A stretch of DNA of 64,000 bases from contig MAAL01000185.1 in assembly GCA_002163245.1 (NCBI GenBank), positions 1 to 64,000 of the forward strand, written 5' to 3'. Below are positions 9,457 through 17,658 of the stretch, piece by piece. Under the pieces are notes generated by a model that was not told where the DNA came from, searched no databases, and saw only the letters and a program-made list of their open reading frames with translations. The stretch's first letter is position 1. Every line of letters starts with the position of its first letter. Position numbers and translations under genes: made by a program. Origin of the DNA: Gammaproteobacteria bacterium 42_54_T18. GTDB taxonomy: Bacteria; Pseudomonadota; Gammaproteobacteria; Pseudomonadales; Ketobacteraceae.

Positions 9457-10797
9457 ATGGCGAAAAAGCCCCAACAACCAACTTTGCCGGCGGGATCTCA
9501 AGCCGGACTAACTGAACTTTGGCAGCGTCTGAAGTTCGTTTTTTTAGCAATTTTGGTGTATAGGATTGGGGCTCACATACCTGTGCCCGGTATAGACCCG
9601 ATACAGCTACAGCAAATGTTTGAACAGCAAAAAGATACGATCTTAAGCTTGTTTAACATGTTCTCTGGTGGTGCATTGGAGCGGATGAGTATTTTGGCAC
9701 TGGGTATAATGCCATATATTTCAGCTTCTATTATCATGCAGTTACTTCAGGCAGTGGTTCCGCAGCTTGAGCAGCTTAAGAAAGAAGGTGAAGCTGGGCG
9801 ACGAAAAATCTCTCAGTACACTCGCTACTTAACATTAGGCCTAGCCTTGCTGCAAGCAGCTGGCATGTCTATAATGCTGCAAAATCAAGGTGTCACTTTA
9901 AGCAGTGGTTTTGCTTGGGTGTTTCCTGCCATTGTTACGTTAACAACGGGAACGTTGTTTTTGATGTGGCTTGGAGAGCAGGTAACTGAACGTGGTATCG
10001 GTAATGGTATTTCGTTGATTATTTTCGCGGGAATTGTTGCAGGATTACCAGGTGCTGTTGGGCAAAGTTTAGAGGCAACTCGTCAGGGCGAGATGAATGT
10101 TGGCGTGCTTTTAGCGCTTATTCTTGTTGCTGTGGCGGTTGTTGGTTTTGTTGTAATGATGGAGCGCGCTCAACGTCGCATTACTGTTAATTACGCAAAA
10201 CGACAACAAGGTAGAAGAGTGTACGCAGCTCAACAATCGCACTTACCTTTGAAGATTAATATGGCAGGTGTTATCCCTCCTATATTTGCTACTAGCCTTT
10301 TATTGTTCCCTGCGAGCATCTCGCAATGGTTCGGTGAAGGTGAAGGAATGGAGTGGCTACAAGATGTATCCCTGGCGCTTGGCCCTGGTCAGCCGTTATA
10401 TATTCTGTTGTTCACTTTAGGCATCGTATTCTTCTGTTATTTCTATACGGCAATTATGTTTAATCCGAAAGATGTAGCAGATAATTTGAAAAAATCTGGT
10501 GCGTTTGTCCCTGGTATCCGTCCAGGAGAGCAGACTGCCAAATATATAGACGGCGTTTTAGGTCGTTTAACGTTGGTTGGAGCAGTTTACATTACGTTAG
10601 TGTGTTTGCTGCCTCAGATATTACAAGCATTTGCAAATGTCCCTTTCTACTTGGGAGGCACATCACTGCTAATCGTTGTGGTAGTTGTAATGGACTTTAT
10701 GTCACAGGTTCAATCACACTTGATGTCTCATCAGTATGATTCAGTGATGAAAAAGGCCAACCTTAAAAACTACGGCGGTAAAAGTTTAGTTCGCTAA
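9457..10797 (+). CDS. secY: Protein translocase subunit SecY
   Basis: The protein has 446 residues with about ten transmembrane helices and ends in [10 protein letters not shown]. It is the channel of the SecYEG translocon in the inner membrane. The plug/TM2 region has [19 protein letters not shown]; cytoplasmic loops C4 ([16 protein letters not shown]) and C5 ([24 protein letters not shown]) are the SecA and ribosome docking sites. Its place after rplO is standard. The start ATG is seven bases after the rplO stop. Confidence 0.97.
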   Translation: MAKKPQQPTLPAGSQAGLTELWQRLKFVFLAILVYRIGAHIPVPGIDPIQLQQMFEQQKDTILSLFNMFSGGALERMSILALGIMPYISASIIMQLLQAVVPQLEQLKKEGEAGRRKISQYTRYLTLGLALLQAAGMSIMLQNQGVTLSSGFAWVFPAIVTLTTGTLFLMWLGEQVTERGIGNGISLIIFAGIVAGLPGAVGQSLEATRQGEMNVGVLLALILVAVAVVGFVVMMERAQRRITVNYAKRQQGRRVYAAQQSHLPLKINMAGVIPPIFATSLLLFPASISQWFGEGEGMEWLQDVSLALGPGQPLYILLFTLGIVFFCYFYTAIMFNPKDVADNLKKSGAFVPGIRPGEQTAKYIDGVLGRLTLVGAVYITLVCLLPQILQAFANVPFYLGGTSLLIVVVVVMDFMSQVQSHLMSHQYDSVMKKANLKNYGGKSLVR

Positions 10798-10828
10798 ATA
10801 CAGCCGCGTAGTAACTTCGGAGAATAGA

Positions 10829-10945
10829 ATGAAGGTTCAAGCATCAGTAAAGAAAATATGCCGCAATTGCAAGATCGTTCGCCGTAACGGCTCGGTTCGT
10901 GTAATTTGCAGCGCAGAGCCTCGTCACAAGCAACGACAAGGCTAA
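10829..10945 (+). CDS. rpmJ: 50S ribosomal protein L36 (bL36), zinc-binding form
   Basis: This 38-codon gene starts at ATG 10829 after a CGGAG ribosome binding site. The protein begins [15 protein letters not shown]. It has the zinc ligands Cys11, Cys14, Cys27 and His33 of the C+ form of L36. L36 is a small 50S protein that reinforces 23S rRNA junctions. It closes the spc operon between secY and a terminator, as in many gammaproteobacteria. A zinc-free duplicate, if present, is not in this window. Confidence 0.93.
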   Translation: MKVQASVKKICRNCKIVRRNGSVRVICSAEPRHKQRQG

Positions 10946-10970
10946 TATCAGGCTGCAATCATAGCGAAAC

Positions 10971-11002
10971 AAAAAAAAATCAACGAAATGTTGATTTTTT
11001 TC
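10971..11002 (+). terminator. Intrinsic terminator after rpmJ
   Basis: An A-rich left arm ending AATCAAC (10978-10984) pairs with GTTGATT (10990-10996) across a five-base GAAAT loop, and the right arm continues into a T-run. It ends the spc operon 30 bases after rpmJ. The same bases also supply the -35 element of the next promoter. Confidence 0.75.
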
Positions 11003-11019
11003 TTGGATAAAGCTATTGT
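10991..11019 (+). promoter_or_regulatory. Candidate sigma-70 promoter of the alpha operon
   Basis: TTGATT (10991-10996), a 17-base spacer and TATTGT (11014-11019) make a good sigma-70 promoter 56 bases before rpsM. Its discriminator reads CTGCGCCCC, closely like that of the S10 promoter. The -35 element is embedded in the right arm of the rpmJ terminator. Confidence 0.55.
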
Positions 11020-11074
11020 CTGCGCCCCTTGTATTAGGTGAAGAATTTAGAAAGCTTCCATTGGAGTAAGATGA

Positions 11075-11431
11075 ATGGCCCGTATAGCAGGCGTCAATAT
11101 ACCGGATAATAAACATACGGTAATATCATTAACCTACATATTTGGTGTAGGTTCCACCATAGCACAGAGCATTTGTTCTGCTGTGGGTATAGAGCCATCT
11201 GTAAAGATTCGCGAGCTGTCAGAAGCACAGCTTGATGAAATCCGTGCAGAAGTATCAAAATATAACGTAGAGGGTGACTTACGTCGTGAAGTCTCCATGA
11301 ACATTAAACGTCTCATGGATTTGCGCTGCTACCGCGGCACAAGACACCGACGTGGCTTGCCTTTACGTGGGCAACGTACCAAAACTAATGCCCGTACCCG
11401 TAAAGGGCCGCGCAAACCAATTCGTAAATAA
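11075..11431 (+). CDS. rpsM: 30S ribosomal protein S13 (uS13)
   Basis: The protein has 118 residues starting [26 protein letters not shown] and ends in the basic tail [18 protein letters not shown] that touches P-site tRNA. The helix-two-turn-helix region and the [16 protein letters not shown] segment are intact. S13 pairs with S19 in the 30S head. It opens the alpha operon, whose leader is the S4 repression target in E. coli. Confidence 0.97.
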   Translation: MARIAGVNIPDNKHTVISLTYIFGVGSTIAQSICSAVGIEPSVKIRELSEAQLDEIRAEVSKYNVEGDLRREVSMNIKRLMDLRCYRGTRHRRGLPLRGQRTKTNARTRKGPRKPIRK

Positions 11432-11454
11432 GCTTAGGGATCAGGAAGAATAAG

Positions 11455-11850
11455 ATGGCTAAAGCTAAATCAACAGCGCGGACCCGTAAAAAGGTCAAAA
11501 AAACAGTAGTTGACGGTGTTGCGCATATACACGCATCGTTTAACAATACAATTATTACGCTTACAGATCGTCAAGGTAACGCATTAAGCTGGGCAACAGC
11601 TGGTGGATGTGGTTTCCGTGGATCAAGAAAAAGTACTCCTTTTGCCGCCCAGGTTGCTTCTGAAAAAGCAGGCCTTGCAGCGCAAGAGTATGGACTTAAG
11701 AACTTAGACGTGATGGTTAAAGGGCCTGGTCCAGGTCGAGAGTCAGCTGTTCGAGCTTTGAACTCTTGTGGTTACAAAATTAACAGCATTACGGATGTAA
11801 CCCCTATCCCACATAACGGCTGTCGCCCACCCAAGAAGCGTCGAGTGTAA
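11455..11850 (+). CDS. rpsK: 30S ribosomal protein S11 (uS11)
   Basis: The protein has 131 residues with the signature [19 protein letters not shown] and the ending [19 protein letters not shown]11 lies on the 30S platform near the Shine-Dalgarno helix with S18 and S21. The asparagine of IPHNG is the residue that forms isoaspartate in E. coli S11. Confidence 0.97.
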   Translation: MAKAKSTARTRKKVKKTVVDGVAHIHASFNNTIITLTDRQGNALSWATAGGCGFRGSRKSTPFAAQVASEKAGLAAQEYGLKNLDVMVKGPGPGRESAVRALNSCGYKINSITDVTPIPHNGCRPPKKRRV

Positions 11851-11861
11851 CGGAGTCTGAA

Positions 11862-12482
11862 ATGGCAAGATATTTAGGTCCAACGTGTAAACTTTCACGA
11901 CGTGAAGGTACTGACTTAGGTCTGAAAAGTGGTGTTAAAGCCCACGAGACAAAATGTAAATCTGAAAAAGTTCCTGGTGCACAAAGTGATCGCCGCGGAC
12001 GTTTATCAGATTACGGTTTACAATTGCGAGAAAAACAAAAAGTACGTCGTACTTACGGTGTTTTAGAAAAGCAATTTCGTAATTATTACAAAGAAGCTGC
12101 TCGTCGCACTGGTGCGACTGGCGAAAACTTGCTTCAGCTACTAGAGTGTCGCCTAGATAACGTAGTTTATCGAATGGGATTTGGTTCTACACGCGCTGAA
12201 TCACGACAATTAGTCAGTCATAAATCTATTTTGGTTAATGGATCAACGGTTAATATTCCTTCTTACCAGGTTAAGCCAGGTGATGCGGTATCCGTTCGTG
12301 AAAAAGCAACCAAACAGTTACGTATTACGTCAGCGCTTGAATTAGCTGCTCAGCGTGGATTCGTTTCTTGGATAGATGTTGATTCTAAAAAGAAAGCCGG
12401 AGTTTTCAGAGCAGTCCCTGAACGTGCAGAATTGCCTTCAGATCTTAATGAGAACCTTATTGTAGAGCTTTATTCTAAGTAA
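11862..12482 (+). CDS. rpsD: 30S ribosomal protein S4 (uS4)
   Basis: The protein has 206 residues, starting [19 protein letters not shown]. It has an N-terminal helical domain without a full zinc knuckle and an S4 RNA-binding domain ([25 protein letters not shown]-type, about residues 92-116). S4 starts 30S assembly, guards the mRNA entry site, and represses the alpha operon in E. coli. It lies between rpsK and rpoA, as normal. Confidence 0.97.
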   Translation: MARYLGPTCKLSRREGTDLGLKSGVKAHETKCKSEKVPGAQSDRRGRLSDYGLQLREKQKVRRTYGVLEKQFRNYYKEAARRTGATGENLLQLLECRLDNVVYRMGFGSTRAESRQLVSHKSILVNGSTVNIPSYQVKPGDAVSVREKATKQLRITSALELAAQRGFVSWIDVDSKKKAGVFRAVPERAELPSDLNENLIVELYSK

Positions 12483-12504
12483 GACAGCTTGAGGTAGTGC
12501 CTAT

Positions 12505-13509
12505 ATGCAGCGCTCAGTGAATGAGTTTTTAACACCTAAAACTATTGGTGTGCAACAAATCAATGAAACCCAAGCAAAGGTTACTCTAGAACCTTTGGAG
12601 AGGGGCTTTGGACATACCCTTGGCAATGCTTTGAGACGTATTTTGCTCTCTAGTATGCCGGGAGCTGCAGTAGTCGAAGCCGAAATTGACGGTGTGTTAC
12701 ACGAGTACAGCACCATCGAAGGTGTGCAGGAAGACGTGATTAATATCCTTCTTAATCTCAAAGGCGTGGCAGTACTCATGCATGAGAAAGATGAAGCGGT
12801 ATTAAGCCTGACTAAGCAGGGCCCTGGCCCTGTTACTGCAGGCGATATCCAAGTCGATCATGATGTAGAAATCATTAACAAGGATCATGTTATCGCCCAT
12901 CTTAGTGATGGTGCGAGTATTAACATGAAGCTTAAAGTTGCTAAAGGTAGAGGGTATGAATCTTCTGCTGGTCGTGGCGGTGATGAAGAGACTAAAGCGA
13001 TTGGTAGTTTGCAGTTAGATGCAACGTACAGTCCAGTACATCGTGTGGCTTACACAGTCGAAAGTGCTCGTGTTGAACAACGTACAGATTTGGATAAATT
13101 GGTTATCGATTTGGAAACAAACGGAACTATTGATCCAGAAGAAGCTATTCGTCGAGCGGCAACTATCCTGCAGCAACAGCTAGCAGTATTTGTTGACCTT
13201 GAGACAGATAGTGAGCCAGAGCCTGAAGAGCAGAGGGAAGAGGTTGATCCAATCTTACTTCGCCCTGTTGATGATTTGGAGCTTACTGTGCGTTCTGCGA
13301 ACTGTCTAAAAGCAGAGAATGTTTATTACATTGGCGATCTAGTACAGCGTACAGAAGTTGAACTTCTGAAGACGCCTAATCTTGGTAAGAAATCTCTTAC
13401 TGAAATTAAAGATGTATTAGCGTCCAAAGGGCTTTCACTTGGAATGCGTCTTGAGAATTGGCCTCCTGGCAGTCTCAAAGATGATGATCGAGTCCTTAGA
13501 AAGCGTTAA
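12505..13509 (+). CDS. rpoA: RNA polymerase subunit alpha
   Basis: The protein has 334 residues. The N-terminal dimerisation domain contains [26 protein letters not shown] (split over residues 28-53) and scaffolds beta and beta-prime. The C-terminal domain ([20 protein letters not shown].., [16 protein letters not shown]) holds the residues that bind UP elements and activators. The start [16 protein letters not shown] is typical for Pseudomonas-like bacteria. Confidence 0.97.
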   Translation: MQRSVNEFLTPKTIGVQQINETQAKVTLEPLERGFGHTLGNALRRILLSSMPGAAVVEAEIDGVLHEYSTIEGVQEDVINILLNLKGVAVLMHEKDEAVLSLTKQGPGPVTAGDIQVDHDVEIINKDHVIAHLSDGASINMKLKVAKGRGYESSAGRGGDEETKAIGSLQLDATYSPVHRVAYTVESARVEQRTDLDKLVIDLETNGTIDPEEAIRRAATILQQQLAVFVDLETDSEPEPEEQREEVDPILLRPVDDLELTVRSANCLKAENVYYIGDLVQRTEVELLKTPNLGKKSLTEIKDVLASKGLSLGMRLENWPPGSLKDDDRVLRKR

Positions 13510-13573
13510 TTAACCCCAAATAGAAAGGCATTGTTTTTTATGTCTTTCTATAGAAGTTGAAAGGAAAAGAGTG

Positions 13574-13963
13574 ATGCGTCACCGCAAAAGTGGTCGTAAA
13601 TTCAACCGAAATAGTAGCCATAGGCAAGCAATGTTCCGTAACATGGCTGTGTCCTTATTCGAGCATGAGTTAATCAAGACTACTTTGCCAAAGGCGAAGG
13701 AGTTACGCGGTATCGCGGAGCCCTTGATCACTCTTGCAAAAACTGATTCAGTAGCAAACCGTCGACTCGCGTTTTCTCGTACCCGAAGTAAAGCAGCGGT
13801 TGGTAAACTGTTTACTGATCTTGGTCCTCGTTACCAGGAACGCCCTGGAGGTTACATCCGTATCCTTAAGTGTGGTCTACGAGCTGGTGACCAAGCGCCT
13901 ATGGCGTACGTTGAGCTTGTTGATCGTCCTTTACCAGAAGTAGAGGATGATAGCGAAGATTAA
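13574..13963 (+). CDS. rplQ: 50S ribosomal protein L17 (bL17)
   Basis: ATG at 13574 gives 129 residues starting [24 protein letters not shown], the family signature; a GTG one codon earlier is unlikely. L17 lies near the tunnel exit. The gene follows rpoA after a 64-base gap with its own GAAAGGAAAAGAG binding site, and it ends the alpha operon before a strong terminator. Confidence 0.96.
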   Translation: MRHRKSGRKFNRNSSHRQAMFRNMAVSLFEHELIKTTLPKAKELRGIAEPLITLAKTDSVANRRLAFSRTRSKAAVGKLFTDLGPRYQERPGGYIRILKCGLRAGDQAPMAYVELVDRPLPEVEDDSED

Positions 13964-13985
13964 TGTTTCTTTGCTTACGTAAAAC

Positions 13986-14014
13986 AAAAATGCCGGGTAT
14001 AGCCCGGCATTTTT
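13986..14014 (+). terminator. Intrinsic terminator of the alpha operon
   Basis: TGCCGGG (13991-13997) and CCCGGCA (14003-14009) form a perfect GC-rich stem with a five-base loop, flanked by an A-run and a T-run (14010-14014). It lies 22 bases after rplQ and can act in both directions. Confidence 0.9.
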
Positions 14015-14089
14015 GTTTCTGAAATTTGTATTTTGTAAACCTAGCTTTGGTCTATTGCTAGCTTGGTAAATTATTAGGCGGATAACATC

Positions 14090-15268
14090 ATGTCATTTCT
14101 ATCTTTCAATCCAGTGCCTCGCACTTTAATGGGCCCTGGCCCTTCAGATATAAACCCTCGAGTACTGGCCGCATTATCTCGGCCGATTATTGGTCATTTG
14201 GACCCGCAGTTTGTTGGGATGATGGATGAAGTTAAGGTTTTGCTTCAGTATGCTTTTCAAACAAAAAACGAACTTACTATACCTGTATCGGCACCTGGGT
14301 CGGCAGGAATGGAAACGTGTTTTACTAACTTAGTAGAGCCTGGCGATACCGTAGTGGTATGTCAAAACGGTGTGTTTGGTATGAGGATGGCTGAGAATGT
14401 TATTCGCTGTGGCGGAAAGCTAATCTTGATTGAAGACGAATGGGGCACTGCTGTTGATCCTCAAAAGCTAGAAGATGCTCTTGTTAAGCATCCTGAAGCT
14501 AAGCTTGTTGCTTTTGTACATGCCGAGACGTCAACGGGAGTTGAGTCTGATGCGAAAACGTTGTGTGCTGTAGCACATAAGTATGATTGTTTGACTATTG
14601 TCGATGCGGTGACTTCGCTTGGTGGCATAGAGCTTGATGTAGATGGTTGGGGTATTGATGCGATTTATTCAGGTACTCAGAAGTGTTTGTCAGCTCCTCC
14701 TGGAATATCACCGGTCAGTTTTAACGATAAAGCGGTTGAGCTAATCAAAGCTCGAAAAACTCCTGTGCAAAGTTGGTTTCTAGATTTAAACCTGGTTATG
14801 GGGTATTGGGGACAGGGTGCCAAACGTGCGTATCATCACACTGCGCCTATTAATGCACTTTATGCGCTTCATGAGTCATTGTTACTGCTTAAAGAGGAAG
14901 GGCTCGAGAATGCTTGGGCTCGACACAAACATCATCATAATGCTTTGAAGACAGGTCTTGAAGCCATGGGGCTGACTTTAGTTGTGGATGAGGCCATTCG
15001 ATTGCCACAGCTAAATGCAGTGGCTATGCCTGAAGGCGTAGATGAAGCAAAAATCAGGTCGGAGCTTCTTTCCAAGCATAATTTAGAGATTGGTGCTGGA
15101 TTAGGACAGTTTGCAGGAAAGTTGTGGCGTATTGGGCTTATGGGATATGCAGCTAATGAGGCTAATGTCCGTTTGTGTATTTCATCTTTGGAAGGGGAGT
15201 TATCCCAAGCCGGTGTTCACTCTAGTGGTGCAGGAGTTTTAGCGATAGATGCTTATTACGGGGCATAA
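14090..15268 (+). CDS. Class V PLP aminotransferase (alanine/serine-glyoxylate aminotransferase family)
   Basis: The 392-residue protein has the fold-type I class V features GPGPSDINPRVL (about residues 16-27), SAPGSAGMETCF, the aspartate stretch TIVDAVTSLGG that binds the PLP ring nitrogen, and SGTQKCLSAPPG with the PLP lysine. Family members move amino groups from alanine or serine to glyoxylate and act in glyoxylate detoxification, the serine cycle or photorespiration-like routes. The substrate cannot be fixed from sequence. It is a single gene with an AGGCGG binding site. Its position after rplQ is not a widely conserved linkage. Confidence 0.88.
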   Translation: MSFLSFNPVPRTLMGPGPSDINPRVLAALSRPIIGHLDPQFVGMMDEVKVLLQYAFQTKNELTIPVSAPGSAGMETCFTNLVEPGDTVVVCQNGVFGMRMAENVIRCGGKLILIEDEWGTAVDPQKLEDALVKHPEAKLVAFVHAETSTGVESDAKTLCAVAHKYDCLTIVDAVTSLGGIELDVDGWGIDAIYSGTQKCLSAPPGISPVSFNDKAVELIKARKTPVQSWFLDLNLVMGYWGQGAKRAYHHTAPINALYALHESLLLLKEEGLENAWARHKHHHNALKTGLEAMGLTLVVDEAIRLPQLNAVAMPEGVDEAKIRSELLSKHNLEIGAGLGQFAGKLWRIGLMGYAANEANVRLCISSLEGELSQAGVHSSGAGVLAIDAYYGA

Positions 15269-15330
15269 TACCTTTTTTTGACAAAGCTCAGGGGGGGAGC
15301 ATTTTATACGCTTTCCCTGCCTCTTGTTAA

Positions 15331-15400
15331 AGTGACGCTGTTGCTTTCAAATAAAAGTGTAGGGTGCGTCACTGCGAGTATGGGAAATATCACCTACACT
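15331..15400 (+). promoter_or_regulatory. Two interleaved inverted repeats upstream of the GlyGly-CTERM gene
   Basis: AGTGACGC (15331-15338) matches GCGTCACT (15366-15373), and AGTGTAGGGTG (15356-15366) matches CACCTACACT (15391-15400) with one extra G. The arms alternate, so the two stems share one base and would form a pseudoknot or alternative structures in RNA, or two operators in DNA. They lie 43-112 bases before the ATG at 15443. No clear -35/-10 pair was found nearby. Confidence 0.35.
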
Positions 15401-15442
15401 GCAGTCTATATATAAACAAAAAAGTGTTTCAAGTGGGCCATT

Positions 15443-17611
15443 ATGAAAAAAATCGTGTGTACTATTGCCTCATTGCTCTTATTTGCTTCTTTATCTGAGC
15501 TCTCCTGGGGTGCGGTTGTCTCTCACACTGTACAAGATGAGTTATACTTTGCGATCGATTCTCAGACTAGCGGGGGGTATCTTCATCGTTATGACATGGC
15601 GCAGGATCAAAAACTTAGCTCTCTAACACTTGGTGAAACTCCTACTGCTATTGCTGTAGATGCAGGTAAAATCTATCTGGCATATGGCCAGAAACTTTAT
15701 TCTGCTGTAATAAATAATGGTGTGTTAGATCAAACATTGCTTAGGAATTTTTTACAAGACATTACGCAATTAGTTTCAGTGGGGGATTATTTGATTGTTG
15801 TTGCAGGTGACCCAAGCCAAGGAATGTTTAGTGTTCAGAAGTCTGATGGAACTCTGATTGATTCAGGGCCTGCAGACCCCGATTTATTTGGTGATGTTAA
15901 GGGTATACATTATTCTTCTGATGAAAGTTTGCTCTTTGTTATTTACGGTACGGCCATAGACGAGTCTTTGGTTATTGCTAATCAGTACGACTCTACCGAT
16001 GGTACATTTGGAACGGAAAATGTACTGGCTGATCAGAACATTTTAGCCCTTGGGGATCACTTTTATGTCGGCGATCAAAATGTAATTGTAGACTCTGTTG
16101 GGCGGGTTGTTACTTACAACGCCACAACAATCTTAGAAAATAGAACCAAAGAAGAGTCTATCGCTGCCATTGATTTTATCACTACTGATGAGGTTATTAA
16201 GGCGGCAGGAGGAGATTCAACTAGTTTTTATGTTGCAACGACAATAGATAACACCTGTCACCAATATAACCCTGGAACGTTGATCAGAGAGTGGGCCCCT
16301 TCAGGTTCTAATTTTGTTACAAATTCAAATGTAATCGCTGTATCTGAAGATGTGCACTCATTGGTTTCATATGACAGTGATCTGTTTGTGTTTTGGGGAG
16401 AGGCGGGTGATTTTTCTGGGGATAATTCTAGCGACATTGTACAGCCAACGGTAGATACATCTGAGTTTAACCCTTTGGTCCATGACTTTGACCCCTCATT
16501 TGCTAAGAGCGCAATCTCTAATGACGACACAAAGGTTATTATGCAGATTGATGATGGTTGTGAGCACCACTTGCTGCGTTGGGATACGGTGACGAACAGC
16601 TACTTGGATTCGATCGAAGTATATTGGAATATCGATGATTTTAGTTATAGTCGAGCCCAGAATCGAGTGTATATGGCCACTAATTTTGATGACGGTTTTT
16701 TCATTTATTATGTTGATTTTAATGAGGATGTGCCTCAAAGAAGGCCTCTTGTTTCAGGCGATAATAGTGATGGTCAGTACGCAGGCTCGATTGGTAAAAT
16801 GGTGGCAACTGATAACCAGTTGGTTTTTCAGGCAAGCTTGGATGATGGAAACCCACTTAATGTCGTTGTTGCGAATGAGGTATCATTTGCAAATGATGCT
16901 TTTGAAAATTGTTGTGATACCTGGACCAACGCTGTTTGGGACTCTGGAAATAAACGCATTATCTATACAACAGCATTCGGCATGTATCAGATGACGATGA
17001 CTGAACCGGGTAACTTAGATGACCCTGTTTCATTTAGCGTGCCTACAGTATCGCCTTATTATGCTGTTACCCAAGCTGCTAGTGCAGAAGGTGTAATGAG
17101 TTTAAATAGTGACGGATCAAAGATGTTTTACAGAGGGATTATCTATGACGTGCCTAGTTTAGATTATTCTGATGCAACATTGCGTACACCTGAACTTGCT
17201 GCTTGGGTTGGTGGTGATTTGTATACCATGGAAAACGCAGGCGATGAGATGCTCATGTGGGAGTTTGCTTCTGGGACGGATTCTCATACTGGAGATCCTG
17301 AGGCAATAGCGATAACCTCTGGTGGTGCTTTGTTGTTACCTATGGATAACACAGGTACTGAAATCCCATTATCGGTCTCTGTCTCTTCGGGTAAGGCGCT
17401 TACATTTAGTGAGCATGTTTCTGCTGAAGAGGTTAATTCCACGACGGTTGGAGGAGACGGTTCTGGTAGTGATGATTCTGATGATACAAGTGGCTCCGGT
17501 AGCTCCGAACCAGCAGCGCCTATTGGCGGCACCGGCGGCGGTAGCATTGACTATATCTATCTTCTACTTCTCACTCTTGGCTTTGCAGCTAAGCGACGAA
17601 CGGTAAGCTAG
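15443..17611 (+). CDS. Secreted beta-rich protein with GlyGly-CTERM sorting tail
   Basis: I do not recognise the central domain of this 722-residue protein. It has a signal peptide (residues 1-23, cleaved near SWGA) and a long beta-rich body with repeated Asp/Gly-containing strands, such as YLHRYDMAQDQKLSSL and HLLRWDTVTNSYLDSI, suggesting a beta-propeller. A Gly/Ser/Asp-rich linker (about 665-695) follows, then a tail GGTGGGSIDYIYLLLLTLGF with AAKRR at the end. This Gly-rich, hydrophobic, basic ending is the GlyGly-CTERM signal, processed by rhombosortase on proteins exported by type II secretion. Type II genes lie at 23.8-27.8 kb. The ligand or function is unknown. Confidence 0.75.
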   Translation: MKKIVCTIASLLLFASLSELSWGAVVSHTVQDELYFAIDSQTSGGYLHRYDMAQDQKLSSLTLGETPTAIAVDAGKIYLAYGQKLYSAVINNGVLDQTLLRNFLQDITQLVSVGDYLIVVAGDPSQGMFSVQKSDGTLIDSGPADPDLFGDVKGIHYSSDESLLFVIYGTAIDESLVIANQYDSTDGTFGTENVLADQNILALGDHFYVGDQNVIVDSVGRVVTYNATTILENRTKEESIAAIDFITTDEVIKAAGGDSTSFYVATTIDNTCHQYNPGTLIREWAPSGSNFVTNSNVIAVSEDVHSLVSYDSDLFVFWGEAGDFSGDNSSDIVQPTVDTSEFNPLVHDFDPSFAKSAISNDDTKVIMQIDDGCEHHLLRWDTVTNSYLDSIEVYWNIDDFSYSRAQNRVYMATNFDDGFFIYYVDFNEDVPQRRPLVSGDNSDGQYAGSIGKMVATDNQLVFQASLDDGNPLNVVVANEVSFANDAFENCCDTWTNAVWDSGNKRIIYTTAFGMYQMTMTEPGNLDDPVSFSVPTVSPYYAVTQAASAEGVMSLNSDGSKMFYRGIIYDVPSLDYSDATLRTPELAAWVGGDLYTMENAGDEMLMWEFASGTDSHTGDPEAIAITSGGALLLPMDNTGTEIPLSVSVSSGKALTFSEHVSAEEVNSTTVGGDGSGSDDSDDTSGSGSSEPAAPIGGTGGGSIDYIYLLLLTLGFAAKRRTVS

Positions 17612-17619
17612 TTTCTCTG

Positions 17620-17658
17620 TTATTAAAAAAGGCGCGATTATCGCGCCTTTTTTAATAA
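17620..17658. terminator. Bidirectional terminator shared with the 3' end of uvrA
   Basis: An 18-base perfect stem (17620-17637 against 17641-17658) with core GGCGCGA/TCGCGCC and loop TTA is flanked by A- and T-runs, so it can stop both converging transcripts. The uvrA stop codon is the loop itself, and the last uvrA codons lie in one arm. Confidence 0.9.

Noticed and set aside
15269-15330. TTGACA at the start of the gap before the GlyGly-CTERM gene as a promoter
   Set aside because: The nearest -10-like TATACG is 21 bases away, too far for sigma-70.
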